Shown here: in pieces, positions 44,301 to 56,287 of the stretch
Position numbering within the stretch: position 1 is the first letter of the stretch
Layout: each line of letters starts with the position of its first letter
Assembly (NCBI RefSeq): GCF_001650195.1
Contig: NZ_LXYR01000023.1
Coordinates: 1 to 64,000 of the forward strand
From: Phormidesmis priestleyi BC1401
GTDB taxonomy: Bacteria > Cyanobacteriota > Cyanobacteriia > Leptolyngbyales > Leptolyngbyaceae
DNA length: 64,000 nucleotides
Direction: 5' to 3'
Translations under genes and position numbers: made by a program
Notes under the pieces: model-generated
Seen by the model: only the letters and a program-made list of their open reading frames with translations
What the model was told of the DNA's origin: nothing
Databases searched by the model: none

Positions 44301-45436
44301 TGGCGAGTTCGCAAGGGGCGAGTCCGCATGAGCTTGGGCAGACGAATCGTGCCGTCAAAGTTGGCTTTTTCTTGACGCGCCATCTCACCCGTAAACACGC
44401 CACCCGTGTGGAAAGTTCGCATCGTCAGTTGAGTGCCGGGTTCTCCGATCGACTGTGCTGCGATAATGCCGACTGCTTCCCCGATGTCTACCAGGTGCGC
44501 GTGTGCCAAACTCCAGCCATAGCACTGCTGACAGACCGATCGTGCCGCCTCACAGGTGAGGGGCGATCGAGCGATCACTTGTTCAACCTTTGCTCTGCCA
44601 ATTCGTCGAGTATCTTCGTTATTGATTGCCTGATTGCGTTGAATCAGCACTTCACCCGTTTCAGGATCAACCACATCGGCGGCAGCAACTCGACCCAAAA
44701 GACGGTCTTTGAGGGGGATGAGGACGCGATCGCCGTCCATCATTGGCAAGACCACGATGCCTTTCTCAGTTCCGCAATCGAGTTCTCGAACGATTACGTC
44801 TTGCGACACGTCCACTAAACGACGAGTGAGATAGCCAGAGTCAGCCGTTCGGAGGGCGGTATCCACAAGTCCTTTCCGGGCACCGTAAGACGAGATGATA
44901 TACTCGGTGACGGTCAGCCCTTCTCGGAAGTTGGTTTTGATCGGCAAGTCAATGATTTCCCCTTGCGGGTTCGCCATTAGACCGCGCATTCCGACCAACT
45001 GACGCACCTGGGAGATATTTCCTCTTGCTCCAGAGAACGCCATCATATAGACAGAGTTGAGCGGGTCGTTGGCGCGGAAGTGCTTCACCACCTCGTCTTT
45101 GAGTTCTTCACTGGTTCCGTTCCAGGTGTCAATCACCTTTTGGAATCGCTCAACCTCGGTGATTTCTCCACGAGTGTAGCGCTCTTCAGTGTCTCGAATG
45201 GTTTCTTCCGCCGCTTCTAACAACTGACGCTTGATTGGTGGAATCTGCAAATCGTCCACGCTGATGGATACGCCAGCTTTCGTGGCATAGCGGAAACCCA
45301 GATCCTTGATCATGTCCGCGACTTGAGCCGTGCGGGCAGTGCCGTAGTTTGTAAATGCCCAAGCGATCAGGTTGGTCAACTGCTTTTTGTTGACCACCTG
45401 ATTGCGAAAAAGTTGCTTTTCTAAATTCTGTGCCAT
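41387..45436 (-). CDS. rpoC2: RNA polymerase subunit beta' (C-terminal part, RpoC2)
   Basis: This is the C-terminal half of the split cyanobacterial beta' subunit, about 1349 residues, carrying part of the active-centre trigger loop and the large SI3 insertion. Landmarks are [20 protein letters not shown] near the N-terminus, [62 protein letters not shown] (trigger loop region) and [11 protein letters not shown] near the C-terminus. I chose ATG 45436 ([10 protein letters not shown]); the 32-codon longer frame is unlikely. The tail is strongly acidic and includes a tandem APD repeat (41505-41549). It is the last gene of the rpoB-rpoC1-rpoC2 operon. Confidence 0.98.
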   Translation of the reverse strand: MAQNLEKQLFRNQVVNKKQLTNLIAWAFTNYGTARTAQVADMIKDLGFRYATKAGVSISVDDLQIPPIKRQLLEAAEETIRDTEERYTRGEITEVERFQKVIDTWNGTSEELKDEVVKHFRANDPLNSVYMMAFSGARGNISQVRQLVGMRGLMANPQGEIIDLPIKTNFREGLTVTEYIISSYGARKGLVDTALRTADSGYLTRRLVDVSQDVIVRELDCGTEKGIVVLPMMDGDRVLIPLKDRLLGRVAAADVVDPETGEVLIQRNQAINNEDTRRIGRAKVEQVIARSPLTCEAARSVCQQCYGWSLAHAHLVDIGEAVGIIAAQSIGEPGTQLTMRTFHTGGVFTGEMARQEKANFDGTIRLPKLMRTRPLRTRHGEDALIVESTGADTNVLLENKDGRKQPFSVLQGSTLLVRDKQQVKAGQIMAEVPLTGRGRKTTEKAAKDVASDLAGEVKFEDLVPEEKKDRQGNTTRIAQRGGLIWILSGEVYNLPPGAEPVVKNGDQIQANGVIAETKLVTENGGVVRLPDQAEGKGGREIEIITASVMLDQARVRVETHQGRGGDQYMLETNSNQTFLLKATPGTQVTNGQTVAELVDDRYRTQTGGIIKYSGVEIAKRGKAKQGYEVIQGGTLLWIAEEAHEVNKDISLLLVEDGQYVEAGTEVVKDIFCQSNGVIEVTQKNDILREIVVKPGDLHMIDNLDTVVTKEAALVNPGQQVMPGLTVDELRYAEYIETPEGPAILLRPVTEFKVPNEPSVPSQESVSEDSGRAIRLRAIQRLPYKDGERVRSVEGVDLLRTQLLLEIDKDAQLAADIELIPDETDPEVMRLQLVILESLVIRRDISADTTQGSTHTHVLVKDGDQITPGAVVARTEIQCKEAGEIQGIRGGSESIRRILIVRDADKVVIETKNKKPAVNSGDLMVAGSDLASGIKLEDSGQVLEVGDAQVTMRIARPYRVSPGAVLHVDDGDLVQRGDNLVLLIFERTKTGDIIQGLPRIEELLEARKPKESCILAERSGSAQVVYGEDDSVEVKVVDKEGLITEYPIGPGQNLIISDGQDVLSGERLTDGPANPHELLEVLFRANKETLGIHDASMLSLREVQTFLVNEVQSVYQSQGVDISDKHIEVVVRQMTSKGRVDDGGDTTMLPGELVELYQIDQVNEAMSITGGAPAEYTPVLLGITKASLNTDSFISAASFQETTRVLTEAAIEGKSDWLRGLKENVIIGRLIPAGTGFNAYEETGTPDMDIAYDGSPVFDDDADLNEVVLDDRTARSYGLDSFDERPSFSFESFGGVVPDAPDAPDAPDAPDAVESDVFSPILEDDDLIDDGVDDADDVDDDDDIEVDDEL
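41505..41549 (-). repeat. Nine-bp tandem repeat inside the rpoC2 tail
   Basis: Five perfect copies of GCATCAGGA (plus-strand reading) encode Ala-Pro-Asp units in the acidic C-terminal tail of RpoC2. Being in frame and a multiple of three, copy-number change would not break the protein, so this is a candidate variable-number repeat. Confidence 0.95.
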
Positions 45437-45555
45437 CGTGTGCCCCACCTGTGCTGATGTTGAATTTTGGAGCTGGAGTTTGGATCTGACGAGCAATCCA
45501 AACTCCAAAGTCTCACATGCTCTAGCCTGCAATCTTGCGTTTCGAAGAATGAATC

Positions 45556-47430
45556 CTAAATCGCCAACGCTTCCTGAATGGTTTTGTTGTAGATAATCCG
45601 ACCCGGAGTTGTCTTGATGTATTGGGAGATGAGAGCGCCATCTTGGTCTTCTCGCGTCCGCCGATAGTTGTAGGTCTTAGTCACGATGCCGTCAGGCGAT
45701 CGATTCTCGTCAACTAACTCTTCTTCTACATCTGGCATATCTACATCACCGTCAAAGCGCACCCACACATAAGCATGTAGATCCACTTGCTTCTGTTCAT
45801 AGGCGTTGATCGCATCCTCCAGATTGGCATAGTAGCCACCTGCCCCTTCTTGAGCCGCCGGATTGTCTGCCGTCAGGTAATAGCAGCCCAACACCATATC
45901 TTGACTCGGCGTAATGATCGGGCGACCCGTAGCCGGAGACAAAATGTTATTCGATGCCAGCATCAGCAGCCGCGCTTCTGCTTGAGCTTCTAGGGATAGA
46001 GGGACGTGAACCGCCATTTGGTCGCCGTCAAAGTCAGCGTTAAACGCAGGACAGACTAGAGGGTGAAGTTGAATAGCGCGACCTTCTACAAGAATCGGCT
46101 CAAACGCTTGAATGCCCAAACGGTGAAGCGTCGGTGCCCGGTTCAGGAAAACGGGGTGTCCTTCGATTACCTCTTCCAGCACTTCCCAAACGGTGGGGTC
46201 GTTGCGTTGAATCAGCTTCTTCGCCGCTTTGATGTTGTTGACCAATCCTTGACGAATCAGGCGGTGAATCACAAAAGGCTGAAATAGCTCGATCGCCATT
46301 TCTCTCGGCAGTCCACACTGGTGAATCTTGAGATCGGGACCGACAACAATCACAGAACGACCGGAGTAGTCCACCCGCTTACCCAAAAGGTTTTGACGGA
46401 AGCGACCCTGTTTCCCTTCGATGATGTCAGACAGAGACTTGAGGGGACGGTTATTGGCACCCACTACCGTTCGACCTCGACGACCGTTGTCGATGAGGGC
46501 ATCGACCGCTTCTTGAAGCATCCGCTTCTCGTTGCGAACGATAATTTCAGGAGCGAGAATTTCTTGAAGTCGAGCGAGACGGTTGTTGCGGTTAATAACT
46601 CGACGATAAAGATCGTTTAAGTCAGAAGTCGCAAAGCGTCCACCGTCTAGCTGCACCATCGGGCGCAAGTCGGGAGGAATGACTGGGATCACGTCCAGCA
46701 CCATCCAGTCAGGACTGGAACCCGTCGCGATAAAGTTGTCCATTACCCGCAGGCGCTTGATCAACTTGGCTCGCTTTTGACCTTTAGAAGTCGCGATATC
46801 TTCCCGCAGTTGCTCGGCTTCAGTGTCGAGTTGAATATCTTGCAAGAGACGTTGGAGTGCTTCTGCACCAATACCAACTTCAATCCCTGACAGCTTCGAG
46901 TCTTCGCTGTAGAGTTCGTCTTCAATCTCAATCCACTGATCTTCAGTCAGCAGTTGCTTATAAGTCAAATTCTCTGCATTGCCCGCGTTGAGAACGACGT
47001 AGGCGTTAAAGTAGACAATTTGCTCCACATCTCGTAGAGGCATGTCTAGCAAAATTGCCATGTAACTCGGAATCCCTTTAAGATACCAAACGTGGGCGAC
47101 CGGAGCCGCTAGCTTGATATAGCCCATACGGTGACGACGCACGCGAGATTCCGTTACTTCTACGCCACAGCGCTCACAGACAATTCCACGGTGACGCACC
47201 CGCTTGTATTTGCCGCAGTGGCATTCCCAATCTTTCGCAGGTCCAAAAATTCGTTCGCAGAACAAGCCGTCCATTTCAGGCTTGAGCGTACGGTAGTTGA
47301 TGGTTTCCGGCTTAGTGACTTCACCCACAACCTGTCCGTTGGGTAAGGTCCGTTCTCCCCACTGACGAATACGATCCGGAGATGCCAGACCGATTTTAAC
47401 GTAGTCAAATCGCTGTTCTAGCTTTGGCAT
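45556..47430 (-). CDS. rpoC1: RNA polymerase subunit gamma (N-terminal part of beta', RpoC1)
   Basis: This is the N-terminal part of the split beta' subunit, 624 residues. It contains the zinc ribbon ([20 protein letters not shown]), the lid/rudder region, and the catalytic Mg-binding NADFDGD motif ([20 protein letters not shown]), whose three Asp residues hold the active-site magnesium. The N-terminus [20 protein letters not shown] is typical. ATG 47430 follows rpoB after about 100 bp. The split from rpoC2 (119 bp between the genes) is diagnostic of cyanobacteria and plastids. Confidence 0.99.
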   Translation of the reverse strand: MPKLEQRFDYVKIGLASPDRIRQWGERTLPNGQVVGEVTKPETINYRTLKPEMDGLFCERIFGPAKDWECHCGKYKRVRHRGIVCERCGVEVTESRVRRHRMGYIKLAAPVAHVWYLKGIPSYMAILLDMPLRDVEQIVYFNAYVVLNAGNAENLTYKQLLTEDQWIEIEDELYSEDSKLSGIEVGIGAEALQRLLQDIQLDTEAEQLREDIATSKGQKRAKLIKRLRVMDNFIATGSSPDWMVLDVIPVIPPDLRPMVQLDGGRFATSDLNDLYRRVINRNNRLARLQEILAPEIIVRNEKRMLQEAVDALIDNGRRGRTVVGANNRPLKSLSDIIEGKQGRFRQNLLGKRVDYSGRSVIVVGPDLKIHQCGLPREMAIELFQPFVIHRLIRQGLVNNIKAAKKLIQRNDPTVWEVLEEVIEGHPVFLNRAPTLHRLGIQAFEPILVEGRAIQLHPLVCPAFNADFDGDQMAVHVPLSLEAQAEARLLMLASNNILSPATGRPIITPSQDMVLGCYYLTADNPAAQEGAGGYYANLEDAINAYEQKQVDLHAYVWVRFDGDVDMPDVEEELVDENRSPDGIVTKTYNYRRTREDQDGALISQYIKTTPGRIIYNKTIQEALAI

Positions 47431-47529
47431 CGCTTAGTTAGTTCCTTATATTCTGTTGGCGCTTGAATGGTGAGAGAAGAACGTTGAGGCTTGAGCTATG
47501 AAGATTGAACTCAAACCTCAACCATTCCT

Positions 47530-50500
47530 TTAGTCTTCGTCGTCCATCGCTTCTCTAGAGATGGATTCGTAAGTCGGTCTAGATGGAGCACGGCGACTGT
47601 TCACGTCTGCCATCAAATCAACTTCCATATCCTTGCTGCTTCCGTCTTCCTTGGTTTCGACCTTGTGGACTGCAACATCAAGGCAAAGTGACTGAAGCTC
47701 ACGCATCAACACCTTGAAAGACTCTGGTGTGCCAGGACGAGGGATGGCTTTGCCCTTGACGATCGCGTTCAAGGCTTCGTTTCGTCCCTGCATATCGTCT
47801 GACTTGACGGTCAGCAATTCTTGCAGAGTATACGCTGCACCAAACGCCTCCAGTGCCCACACCTCCATCTCTCCAAATCGCTGACCACCCTGTTGGGCTT
47901 TTCCACCCAGAGGCTGCTGTGTGACGAGAGAGTAAGGTCCAGTAGACCGAGCGTGAATCTTATCGTCAACTAAGTGAACCAGCTTCAGCATATAGGCTTT
48001 GCCAACTGTAACGGGACGATCGAAGGGTTCGCCTGTCCGCCCGTCATAAACCTGAATTTTTCCAGGGTTGTCAGGGTTAAACAGCCAATAGCCATCTTGT
48101 CCACCCGTCGCTTTAATCCGCTTGTCCTGAGCTTCACTAATTTTTGCGTGAACGGTTTCTCTAGACTTTTCTTCCCCGTGCATTTCATCAAATGGCACGA
48201 CTTTGAAGCGAACGTTCAGATTCTCAGCCGCCCAAGCCAGCAGACACTCATAGACTTGACCCACGTTCATCCGACTCGGCACCCCTAGCGGATTCAGCAC
48301 GATGTCAACGGGTTTTCCGTCAGGTAGGTAAGGCATGTCTTCGATCGGCAAAATCCGAGAAACAATCCCTTTATTGCCGTGGCGACCTGCCATCTTGTCC
48401 CCGACCTGAATTTTGCGCTTTTGAGCCACATAAACGCGGACAACCATGTTAGCGCCCGGAGGTAGCTCGTCGCCTTGTTCACGGGTAAAGACTCGCACAT
48501 CGACAATCCGACCTTTCTCCCCGTTGGGCACTCGCAAAGAGTTATCCCGTACGTCTCTCGCTTTCTCACCAAAGATGGCACGAAGAAGCTTTTCTTCAGG
48601 GGGCTGATCGGATTCCCCTTTCGGAGTCACTTTGCCGACCAGGATGTCACCCGACTCAACCCAAGCTCCGATGCGAATGATGCCTGTTTCGTCTAGCTGA
48701 CGTAGGGCATCTTCACCGACGTTGGGAATTTCACGAGTGATTTCTTCTGGACCGAGCTTGGTCTGACGTGCCTCAATCTCAAATTTTTCGACGTGGATTG
48801 AGGTGTAAACATCTTCCTGAACTAGACGTTCGCTGATCAGAATCGCGTCCTCGTAGTTGTATCCTTCCCAAGGCATGTAAGCTACGAGAATGTTTTGACC
48901 GAGGGCGAGTTCACCTTTCTCAGTTGCCGAGCCATCCGCCAGAATTTGACCTGCAATTACCTTGTCGCCTACAAAGACGATCGGGCGTTGGTTTAAACAG
49001 GTGTCCTGGTTCGATCGCTGATATTTCTGCAACGCGTAGGTGATGTCTTTACCGCTCTGAGGATCACGCACTCGGATGCGATCTGCATCCACAAATGTGA
49101 CCTCCCCATCAGTGCGACTGACAACCACCATCCCAGAGTCACGGGCTGCTTGCCCTTCTAAGCCCGTTCCAACCAGGGGACGCTCAGGACGCAACAGAGG
49201 CACCGCTTGCCGCTGCATGTTTGAACCCATCAACGCCCGGTTCGCGTCGTCATGCTCTAGAAAAGGAATCAGTGAGGTCGCCACTGAGATGATCTGCACG
49301 GGAGAAATCGCGACATAATCCACCTCTTGAGGAGTGGCAGTGGTGAAGTCTTGCCGATAACGGACAGCAACCTCTTCACTAATGATGTAGCCATTCTCAT
49401 CCATCGTGATGTCACCTGCCGCAACCCGCAGATCGTCTTCCTCATCGGCGGTCATATAGACAGGAGCGTTCTCCTTGACGACACGACCGTTTTCGACCGG
49501 ATAGTAGGGAGTCTCGATAAATCCATAAGCATTTACGCGAGCGTGAGTCGCCAATGAACCGATCAAACCTGCATTCGGACCTTCAGGAGTCTCAATCGGG
49601 CAGATTCGCCCATAGTGAGACGGGTGAATATCTCGAACCGCAAAGCCTGCTCGTTCTCGCGTCAAGCCACCTGGACCGAGAGCACTGATTCGACGTTTGT
49701 GAGTCAACTCCGCCAGAGGGTTAGTCTGATCCATAAACTGCGATAGCTGAGAGGAGCCAAAGAATTCCTTAATCGCAGCAACCAAAGGTTTCGGGTTAAC
49801 TAAAGAAGCCGGAGTCAGAGAGTCAGCATCCGAAACAGTCATCCGCTCTCGAATGATTCGCTCTAGGCGGTTTAGACCGACGCGCACCTGGTTTTGTAGA
49901 AGTTCACCCACCGATCGCACACGACGGTTACCCAAGTGGTCAATATCGTCGATGCTGCCAGTGTCAAACTCTAGGTTAATCAGGTAGTCGATCGCAGACA
50001 AGATATCCTGCGGAGTCAGCACCCGCACCCCTTCAGGCACTGTGAGACGGAGCTTTTTGTTTAGCTTATAGCGACCCACCTTGCCCAAGTCGTAGCGTTT
50101 GGGATCAAAGAACCGGGATTCTAAAAGCTGGGCACCACCAGAGACGGTCGGAGGCTCACCTGGACGCAGCTTACGGTAAAGCTCCATCAGCGCTTCCTCT
50201 TCGCTAAACTGACCTTCTTTCTCGATCGTTTTCTGGAAGTATTCAGGGTGACGTAGAGCATCAAAAATTTCGCCATCGCTCAGCCCCAGCGCTTTTAACA
50301 GCACTTGAGCCGAAAGCTTGCGGGTCTTGTCGATGCGAACCCAAACCAGATCATTCTTATCTGTCTCAAACTTGAGCCACGCACCCCGGTTAGGAATCAA
50401 ACTTGCGTTATAGGTACGTCGTCCGTTTTTGTCTGTTTCTGACTTGTAGTAAACGCCAGGACTGCGAACGATCTGGTTCACGATCACGCGCTCGGCACCG

Positions 50501-50850
50501 TTAATAATGAAGGTGCCCCGATCAGTCATCAAAGGCAAGTCGCCAATGAAGACTTCTTGCTCTTTAATCTCACCCGTCTCTTTATTAATCAGACGAGTTG
50601 GAACGTACATTTGTACGGCATAGGTGCTATCGCGACGTTTTGCCTCATCAACATCGTATTTGGGGCGCTTTAGCTTGAAGTCTTTTCCTAAAAAGTGAAG
50701 TTCAAGCTTGCCTGTATAGTCAGTAATCGGCGAAAAGCTGTCGAGTTCTTCGATCAAGCCTTCTTCGAGAAACCAGCGAAAGCTAGCCCTCTGAATCTCG
50801 ACCAAATCTGGCAAAACAAAGGCGGGAGTGGTGTAGGTCTGCTCAGTCAT
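47530..50850 (-). CDS. rpoB: RNA polymerase subunit beta
   Basis: RpoB forms one jaw of the transcription core enzyme; it has about 1106 residues, normal for cyanobacteria. The N-terminus is [20 protein letters not shown]. The rifampicin-region segment [20 protein letters not shown] and [20 protein letters not shown] are present, as are [15 protein letters not shown] and [20 protein letters not shown] near the end. I place the start at ATG 50850 because GAGGAG lies four bases upstream; an earlier in-frame start is not supported. It is the first gene of the rpoB-rpoC1-rpoC2 unit, with a good promoter just upstream (50890-50918). Confidence 0.99.
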   Translation of the reverse strand: MTEQTYTTPAFVLPDLVEIQRASFRWFLEEGLIEELDSFSPITDYTGKLELHFLGKDFKLKRPKYDVDEAKRRDSTYAVQMYVPTRLINKETGEIKEQEVFIGDLPLMTDRGTFIINGAERVIVNQIVRSPGVYYKSETDKNGRRTYNASLIPNRGAWLKFETDKNDLVWVRIDKTRKLSAQVLLKALGLSDGEIFDALRHPEYFQKTIEKEGQFSEEEALMELYRKLRPGEPPTVSGGAQLLESRFFDPKRYDLGKVGRYKLNKKLRLTVPEGVRVLTPQDILSAIDYLINLEFDTGSIDDIDHLGNRRVRSVGELLQNQVRVGLNRLERIIRERMTVSDADSLTPASLVNPKPLVAAIKEFFGSSQLSQFMDQTNPLAELTHKRRISALGPGGLTRERAGFAVRDIHPSHYGRICPIETPEGPNAGLIGSLATHARVNAYGFIETPYYPVENGRVVKENAPVYMTADEEDDLRVAAGDITMDENGYIISEEVAVRYRQDFTTATPQEVDYVAISPVQIISVATSLIPFLEHDDANRALMGSNMQRQAVPLLRPERPLVGTGLEGQAARDSGMVVVSRTDGEVTFVDADRIRVRDPQSGKDITYALQKYQRSNQDTCLNQRPIVFVGDKVIAGQILADGSATEKGELALGQNILVAYMPWEGYNYEDAILISERLVQEDVYTSIHVEKFEIEARQTKLGPEEITREIPNVGEDALRQLDETGIIRIGAWVESGDILVGKVTPKGESDQPPEEKLLRAIFGEKARDVRDNSLRVPNGEKGRIVDVRVFTREQGDELPPGANMVVRVYVAQKRKIQVGDKMAGRHGNKGIVSRILPIEDMPYLPDGKPVDIVLNPLGVPSRMNVGQVYECLLAWAAENLNVRFKVVPFDEMHGEEKSRETVHAKISEAQDKRIKATGGQDGYWLFNPDNPGKIQVYDGRTGEPFDRPVTVGKAYMLKLVHLVDDKIHARSTGPYSLVTQQPLGGKAQQGGQRFGEMEVWALEAFGAAYTLQELLTVKSDDMQGRNEALNAIVKGKAIPRPGTPESFKVLMRELQSLCLDVAVHKVETKEDGSSKDMEVDLMADVNSRRAPSRPTYESISREAMDDED

Positions 50851-50889
50851 GCGTCTCCTCAGAAGGGTCACGCCCAGCGCGAACCCCAA

Positions 50890-50918
50890 ATTTTATACTA
50901 TTTGCACAAATAGGTCAA
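50890..50918 (-). promoter_or_regulatory. Sigma-70-type promoter of rpoB with palindromic spacer
   Basis: On the minus strand TTGACC (50913-50918) and TAAAAT (50890-50895) are 17 bp apart; TATAAA with 15 bp spacing is an alternative -10. Transcription would begin near 50883, giving a leader of about 33 bases. The spacer contains TATTTG-TG-CAAATA (50899-50912), two perfect 6-bp inverted arms between the boxes. The rest of the 50851-51162 gap shows nothing else that I can name. Confidence 0.65.
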
Positions 50919-51162
50919 TGCAAAAAAGTTTGGAACCCGACAGGGAATCCAAAAAAGTTAGATATTTAGTTGTAGGCTGTTGGTCGTTCGTTTCGTTTCC
51001 AATTCTTCCAACAATCGATGGGTGATCTAGTTGAGCATCCGACAAATTCAAGCCTTACTGAGGAATAAAACCCGGTAGAAGCTCTCGTTCACAAGCCAGG
51101 ATCTGTACTCTCTACTATTATGGCGTAGCAAATCGGTTTTGTGGGTTGACGAATCAACAAAT

Positions 51163-51996
51163 TTATGAGATCGAAGCCTCTGGTTGGATCGATAGAGAAA
51201 GATGCGGCTGAAGAATCGTCAAACCAAAGAGTTGACAAGCGTTTTGAGTCGTTTGTGCAGCTACCTGCTCAACGGGAGTGTCTCTTAAACGAGCCACCTG
51301 TTGAACCACATACTGCACATAAGACGGCTCATTGCGCTTTTCACCTCGCTTGGGAACGGGAGATAGAAACGGGCAGTCGGTTTCAATAAGGAGACGATCG
51401 CTGGGCACCATTTTGGCAGATTCTTGAATCTGAAGCGCCTTTTTAAACGTCACCGTACCACTGAAGCTGATGTAAAACCCCAAATCTAAAAACCACTGCG
51501 TTTCTTCAGGAGTGCCGCCCCAGCAGTGCATCACGCCTCGCACAGAACCGTGCTGCTGCCAGAATCGACGTAGCAGCTCAGCCATCGTCTCTGCTGCATC
51601 TCTACAGTGAATAATCACGGGTAGACTGAGGCTTTGAGCGATCGCGAGTTGCGCCTCAAACGCTTCGATCTGCTGCTCCCGATTCTCCGCTTTGAAGAAA
51701 TCTAACCCCATCTCCCCGATCGCCACGACACGCCGATCTGACTTTGCTAAATCAAGAATTTGCTGAGAAGAGTTCACCGTCCACTTTTCTTCAACGTCTA
51801 GGGGATGTAACCCTACAGCAAAGGAAAGCTCGGGAAATCGGTCAGCGAGTGCTTGAATTTCAGCAAACTCGGCTGGCTCGACGCATGAATGAACCAGATG
51901 AACCAGTCCAGCTTCTCGCCATCGAGCCGCGATCGCATCCAAGTCTGGCTTAAATGCGTCGAAGTTGATGTGAACGTGGGTGTCGATTAGTTGCAT
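51163..51996 (-). CDS. tatD: TatD-family metal-dependent deoxyribonuclease
   Basis: This is a 277-residue TIM-barrel metal-dependent hydrolase that trims 3' ends of DNA and is used in DNA repair or RNA quality control. Metal ligands are visible: [29 protein letters not shown] and ETDCPFLSP. Start ATG 51996 lies two bases downstream of the rpsT stop (51999-52001), so the two are coupled. rpsT-tatD-rpoB is a conserved cyanobacterial order. A separate promoter lies before rpoB, so tatD need not be transcribed with it. Confidence 0.95.
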   Translation of the reverse strand: MQLIDTHVHINFDAFKPDLDAIAARWREAGLVHLVHSCVEPAEFAEIQALADRFPELSFAVGLHPLDVEEKWTVNSSQQILDLAKSDRRVVAIGEMGLDFFKAENREQQIEAFEAQLAIAQSLSLPVIIHCRDAAETMAELLRRFWQQHGSVRGVMHCWGGTPEETQWFLDLGFYISFSGTVTFKKALQIQESAKMVPSDRLLIETDCPFLSPVPKRGEKRNEPSYVQYVVQQVARLRDTPVEQVAAQTTQNACQLFGLTILQPHLSLSIQPEASIS

Positions 51997-51998
51997 TC

Positions 51999-52340
<342 letters not shown>

Positions 52341-52509
52341 CTAGACAAATTACTATAGCATTAACATCCGAACGATCGCAGACACCCCTTAAAATCCAGG
52401 TTAAGCTAGAGTAACGATTATTGGGTTTGTCTAGCATTAGCAAGGTCGCTAGAACTTTTCAAGCCCTTTTTCTAGACGGGTTATCTCAAGTCTGACACTC
52501 CTACACTCC

Positions 52510-53823
52510 ATGCTGCGAATCATTACTCAGTGGACTGAGGCTAAAACTGAACTGCGACGAATTTGCGATCGCACTCACGACGACCAAGTTGTTCATAAAG
52601 AAGCGACGGTTCGGGAGGTACTGCAAGCGGTTAAGCGGCAGGGAGATCGAGCGGTGCTAGATTATACCCTGGAGTTTGATCACCAAAAAATCAAGCCAGA
52701 GGAGCTGCGGGTCAGCGGCTCTGAGCTAGATGCTGCTTATCAGCAAGTCTCTAAAGAGCTTCTCACAGCCATTCAGCAAGCTCGCCAGCAGATTGAGTCG
52801 TTTCATCGCCAGCGCGTGCCCAAAAGCTGGGTGCATTTTGGAGAAGACGAAATTGTGTTGGGCAAACGCTACACGCCTGTCGATCGCGCAGGTTTATATG
52901 TCCCTGGTGGTTTAGCGTGTTATCCCAGCACGGTGTTGATGAATGCGGTGCCCGCGAAAGTCGCGCAAGTGCCTCGCATTGTCATGGTGACTCCTCCTGG
53001 AAAAGACAAAGCAATCAATGCGGCGGTTTTGGTGGCAGCTCAGGAAGCGGGAGTCCACGAGATCTACCGAGTTGGTGGAGCACAAGCGATCGCCGCTCTA
53101 GCTTATGGAACGGAAACCATTCCTAAAGTAGATGTGATCACAGGTCCAGGCAATATTTATGTGACGCTGGCGAAAAAGCTGGTCTATGGGACAGTCGGAA
53201 TCGACTCCTTGGCGGGTCCTTCTGAGGTCTTGATCATTGCGGACGAAACGGCAAATCCAGTTTACCTTGCAGCAGATTTGCTGGCTCAGGCAGAACATGA
53301 TTCGATGGCAGCGGCTATTCTGCTGACTACAGATGCTACTTTGGCGCGGAAAGTGGTGGATGAAGTTGAGCGACAACTAATGGATCACTCTCGCAGAGTC
53401 TTGACTGAGAAAGCGATCGCCCATTATGGTCTAGTAGCGATCGTAGATTCTCTAGAAGCTGCCGCCGAACTTTCAAACGACTTTGCCCCCGAACACTTAG
53501 AACTTGAAGTGGATGATCCGTGGGCGTTGCTGCAAAACATCCGTCACGCTGGAGCGATTTTCTTAGGAAGCTCGACTCCTGAAGCTGTCGGCGACTATTT
53601 GGCAGGACCAAACCACACGCTGCCTACTTCTGGATCGGCTCGATACGCGTCACCTCTAGGAGTTGAGACATTCCTGAAGCACTCTAGCTTGGTGCAATAT
53701 TCGCCGATCGCGCTGCAAAAAGCGGCAAATGCGATCGATATTTTGGCGAAGGCGGAAGGGTTGCCTTCTCACGCTAACTCCGTTCTGTTTCGAGTGCGTG
53801 ATAACTTGAATCCAGAAACGTAG
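52510..53823 (+). CDS. hisD: Histidinol dehydrogenase
   Basis: HisD catalyses the last two steps of histidine synthesis, oxidising L-histidinol twice with NAD. The 437 residues contain the zinc-site and catalytic segments GPSEVLIIADETANP, DLLAQAEHDSMAAAILLT (Gln/His ligands), DFAPEHLEL and GPNHTLPTSGSARYASPLGV with its conserved His. The N-terminal helix SVRR-like region is replaced by DQVVHKEATVREVLQAVKRQ, which is normal for cyanobacteria. ATG 52510 has no strong Shine-Dalgarno sequence. aroE follows after 26 bp on the same strand, probably co-transcribed. Confidence 0.98.
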   Translation: MLRIITQWTEAKTELRRICDRTHDDQVVHKEATVREVLQAVKRQGDRAVLDYTLEFDHQKIKPEELRVSGSELDAAYQQVSKELLTAIQQARQQIESFHRQRVPKSWVHFGEDEIVLGKRYTPVDRAGLYVPGGLACYPSTVLMNAVPAKVAQVPRIVMVTPPGKDKAINAAVLVAAQEAGVHEIYRVGGAQAIAALAYGTETIPKVDVITGPGNIYVTLAKKLVYGTVGIDSLAGPSEVLIIADETANPVYLAADLLAQAEHDSMAAAILLTTDATLARKVVDEVERQLMDHSRRVLTEKAIAHYGLVAIVDSLEAAAELSNDFAPEHLELEVDDPWALLQNIRHAGAIFLGSSTPEAVGDYLAGPNHTLPTSGSARYASPLGVETFLKHSSLVQYSPIALQKAANAIDILAKAEGLPSHANSVLFRVRDNLNPET

Positions 53824-53849
53824 ACGATGGGGAGCTAGCGAGAGAAACG

Positions 53850-54710
53850 ATGAGATTAATCACGGGAAAGGCTAAACTGCTCGGCGTGATTGGGTATCCG
53901 ATCGAGCATTCTCTCTCGCCGATCATGCACAACGCGGCTCTTGCTGAAATGGGCGCAGATTTGGTCTATCTGCCTTTTGAGATCGCGCCCGAAAATTTAG
54001 AGCAGGCGATTCAGGGATTTGCAGCGATCGGGATTCAAGGCTTTAGCGTCACGATTCCTCACAAGCAGACGATCATGCCGCTATTGAGTGAGATCTCTGA
54101 TGTGGCTGAAGCGATCGGGGCGGTCAATACTATTTGGCGAACTGAAAAAGGCTGGAGCGGCACCAACACCGACGCAGAAGGATTTTTAGCCCCCTTGAGA
54201 TCGAGGCAAAAAGATTGGAGCCAGTCTGTTGCCGTCATTTTAGGAAATGGTGGAGCCGCGAGAGCTGTTGTTGCTGGATGTGTGGAACTAGGCTGTGCTG
54301 AAATTCATATCGTCGGGCGAGATGCTCAAAAATTAGACGCGTTTTCGCAAAGTTGGAACGGTTTGCTGAGACTGAAAGTCCGCTCTTGGGAGACGTTGCC
54401 TGAGTTATTGCCTCGTGCGGACTTGTTGGTGAATGCGACTCCGATCGGCATGTCTCCTCACGTTGACAAATCTCCGCTCACGTTAAAAGAAGCCGACCAA
54501 TTAAAGGCTGAAGTCGTTGCTTATGACTTGATTTATACGCCCAATCCGACGATGTTTTTGCAGCAGGTTCGCGATCGAGGAGGGGTGACGATCGATGGTT
54601 TAGAAATGCTGATTCAACAAGGAGCCGCCGCCCTTCAAATCTGGACTCAGCAATCTGTCCCCGTTGATACGATGCGCCAATCTCTACGCGAGTATTTGGG
54701 ACTGAACTAG
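53850..54710 (+). CDS. aroE: Shikimate dehydrogenase
   Basis: AroE reduces 3-dehydroshikimate to shikimate with NADPH in aromatic amino-acid synthesis. The 286 residues carry the substrate motif GYPIEHSLSPIMHNAAL and VTIPHKQTI with its catalytic Lys. The Asp partner is in NTDAEGFLAPL, the NADP loop is LGNGGAARAVVAG, and the C-terminal helix is DGLEMLIQQGAAALQIWT. The ATG follows hisD by 26 bp, with GAGAGA nearby. It converges with hemB; an inverted repeat between them may end both transcripts. Confidence 0.97.
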   Translation: MRLITGKAKLLGVIGYPIEHSLSPIMHNAALAEMGADLVYLPFEIAPENLEQAIQGFAAIGIQGFSVTIPHKQTIMPLLSEISDVAEAIGAVNTIWRTEKGWSGTNTDAEGFLAPLRSRQKDWSQSVAVILGNGGAARAVVAGCVELGCAEIHIVGRDAQKLDAFSQSWNGLLRLKVRSWETLPELLPRADLLVNATPIGMSPHVDKSPLTLKEADQLKAEVVAYDLIYTPNPTMFLQQVRDRGGVTIDGLEMLIQQGAAALQIWTQQSVPVDTMRQSLREYLGLN

Positions 54711-54732
54711 AAAGCTGGGTTTGAACCGACAT

Positions 54733-54778
54733 GGAATCTGAACCTTCAACAAACTTTTTTGCTAGAGGTTTAGATTCC
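54733..54778. terminator. Inverted repeat between convergent aroE and hemB
   Basis: GGAATCT-G-AACCT (54733-54745) pairs with AGGTT-T-AGATTCC (54766-54778), a 12-bp stem with one mismatch. The loop includes a T6 run on the plus strand. Its position between convergent stops at 54710 and 54789 suggests a bidirectional terminator, though there is no T-run directly after either arm. Confidence 0.45.
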
Positions 54779-54788
54779 GCAAATTCAG

Positions 54789-55778
54789 CTAAGACTGGGC
54801 AGCTAACCAACGAGCCGCATCTTTGGCATGGTAAGTGAGAATCAGATCGGCACCCGCCCGTTTAAAGCTGGTGAGCGTCTCCATCACGACGCGCTCCTCA
54901 TCGATCCAGCCATTGAGGGCTGCTGCTTTCACCATCGCGTATTCGCCCGACACGTTGTAGGCAGCGACAGGCAAATTGGTCGCTTCCTTGACGCGATAAA
55001 TCACATCCATGTAAGACAGGGCAGGCTTGACCATCAGCATATCTGCCCCTTCTGCGATGTCGAGTTCGATTTCCTTGATCGCCTCACGAGCGTTGCCAGG
55101 GTCCATTTGATAGGTGCGCCGATCGCCAAACTGAGGAGCCGATTCTGCCGCATCTCGAAAGGGTCCGTAGTAGGCAGACGCATATTTTGCTGCATAAGAC
55201 ATGATCGGCGTGTCGTGAAACCCTGCTTCATCTAAACCTTGTCGAACGGCTTGGACAAAGCCATCCATCATGCCCGAAGGGGCAATAATATCGGCTCCTG
55301 CTTTTGCTTGAGAAACCGCCGTTTTTTTGAGCAATTCTAGCGTCGGATCGTTGAGAACTCGTCCCGACAAATCGCCGACTTCGAGATAGCCACAGTGACC
55401 GTGAGGCGTGTATTCACAGAGGCAAGTATCCGCAATCACAATCAGATCGGGAACCGCTTCCTTAACCGCCGTTGCCGCTTTTTGAATCATGCCGCAATCG
55501 TGCCATGCACCCGTCGCATCGGTGTCTTTATCGGCGGGAATGCCAAACAAAATAATCGACGGAATGCCTAAGTCGTAGACTTCTTTGGCTTCTTCGACAA
55601 TTTTGTCGATCGACAACTGAAACACCCCCGGCATTGAGCGAACTTCTTTGGCGATCTCGTTACCTGGAACCGCAAACAACGGATAGATCAAATCACTGGT
55701 GGTCAACACAGTCTCACAAACCATCCGACGCAGTTGAGGGTGGGCGCGCAGACGGCGAGGGCGGTGAGTTGGAAACAT
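54789..55778 (-). CDS. hemB: Delta-aminolevulinic acid dehydratase (porphobilinogen synthase)
   Basis: HemB condenses two 5-aminolevulinate molecules to porphobilinogen, feeding heme, chlorophyll and bilin synthesis. I place the start at ATG 55778 ([20 protein letters not shown]), which matches the family; the frame remains open another 49 codons without support. About 329 residues. The metal-site segment is [15 protein letters not shown]. The catalytic lysines lie in [19 protein letters not shown] and [10 protein letters not shown]. The [20 protein letters not shown] segment is the allosteric Mg region. It is monocistronic. Confidence 0.97.
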   Translation of the reverse strand: MFPTHRPRRLRAHPQLRRMVCETVLTTSDLIYPLFAVPGNEIAKEVRSMPGVFQLSIDKIVEEAKEVYDLGIPSIILFGIPADKDTDATGAWHDCGMIQKAATAVKEAVPDLIVIADTCLCEYTPHGHCGYLEVGDLSGRVLNDPTLELLKKTAVSQAKAGADIIAPSGMMDGFVQAVRQGLDEAGFHDTPIMSYAAKYASAYYGPFRDAAESAPQFGDRRTYQMDPGNAREAIKEIELDIAEGADMLMVKPALSYMDVIYRVKEATNLPVAAYNVSGEYAMVKAAALNGWIDEERVVMETLTSFKRAGADLILTYHAKDAARWLAAQS

Positions 55779-55957
55779 AGGGCTGATATAGCTGGCTAAC
55801 GTTGGCGATATTAAAAGTCTAAAACTTTCAGGTGTGCCATCGCTCAAGAAGTTGATACGAACTGTAAAGGGTGATGGGAGACGCGATCGAGAATTCGTCA
55901 TTCTCGAAACAAAAAAGCTGCCCATCTGAGCAGCCCATCAATCAACTAAGAAGTCAG

Positions 55958-56245
55958 TTAAACCGTCTGAGCCGCCTCAACGACAGCTTCGACTTTTGCA
56001 TAAACACTGACTTTCTTTCTGCCTCTAGCCATCGGTTCAAAGGTGACGACACCGGGGATGAGCGCAAACAACGTATCATCGCTGCCGCGACCGACATTGT
56101 TACCGGGGTGAATTTTGGTACCGCGTTGACGTACCAAGATATTGCCTGCGAGAACGACTTGCCCGCCGTAGCGCTTAACCCCTAGACGCTGAGCGTTAGA
56201 GTCGCGACCGTTGCGAGTGCTGCCTGTACCTTTCTTGTGAGCCAT
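55958..56245 (-). CDS. rpmA: 50S ribosomal protein L27
   Basis: L27 reaches the peptidyl-transferase centre with its N-terminus. The 95 residues start [20 protein letters not shown] and continue [20 protein letters not shown]. No N-terminal cleavage prosequence (as in Firmicutes) is present, as expected. It lies 42 bp downstream of rplU on the same strand, the usual rplU-rpmA pair. The following gene on this strand is hemB. Confidence 0.98.
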   Translation of the reverse strand: MAHKKGTGSTRNGRDSNAQRLGVKRYGGQVVLAGNILVRQRGTKIHPGNNVGRGSDDTLFALIPGVVTFEPMARGRKKVSVYAKVEAVVEAAQTV

Positions 56246-56287
56246 AATTTCCTCAACAGTTTTTGTAGGTCTAAGTTAGAAACCGTT

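Noticed and set aside
44300-44818. 172-codon plus-strand frame opposite rpoC2
   Set aside because: It is antisense to conserved RpoC2 motifs and has no protein-like signature of its own.
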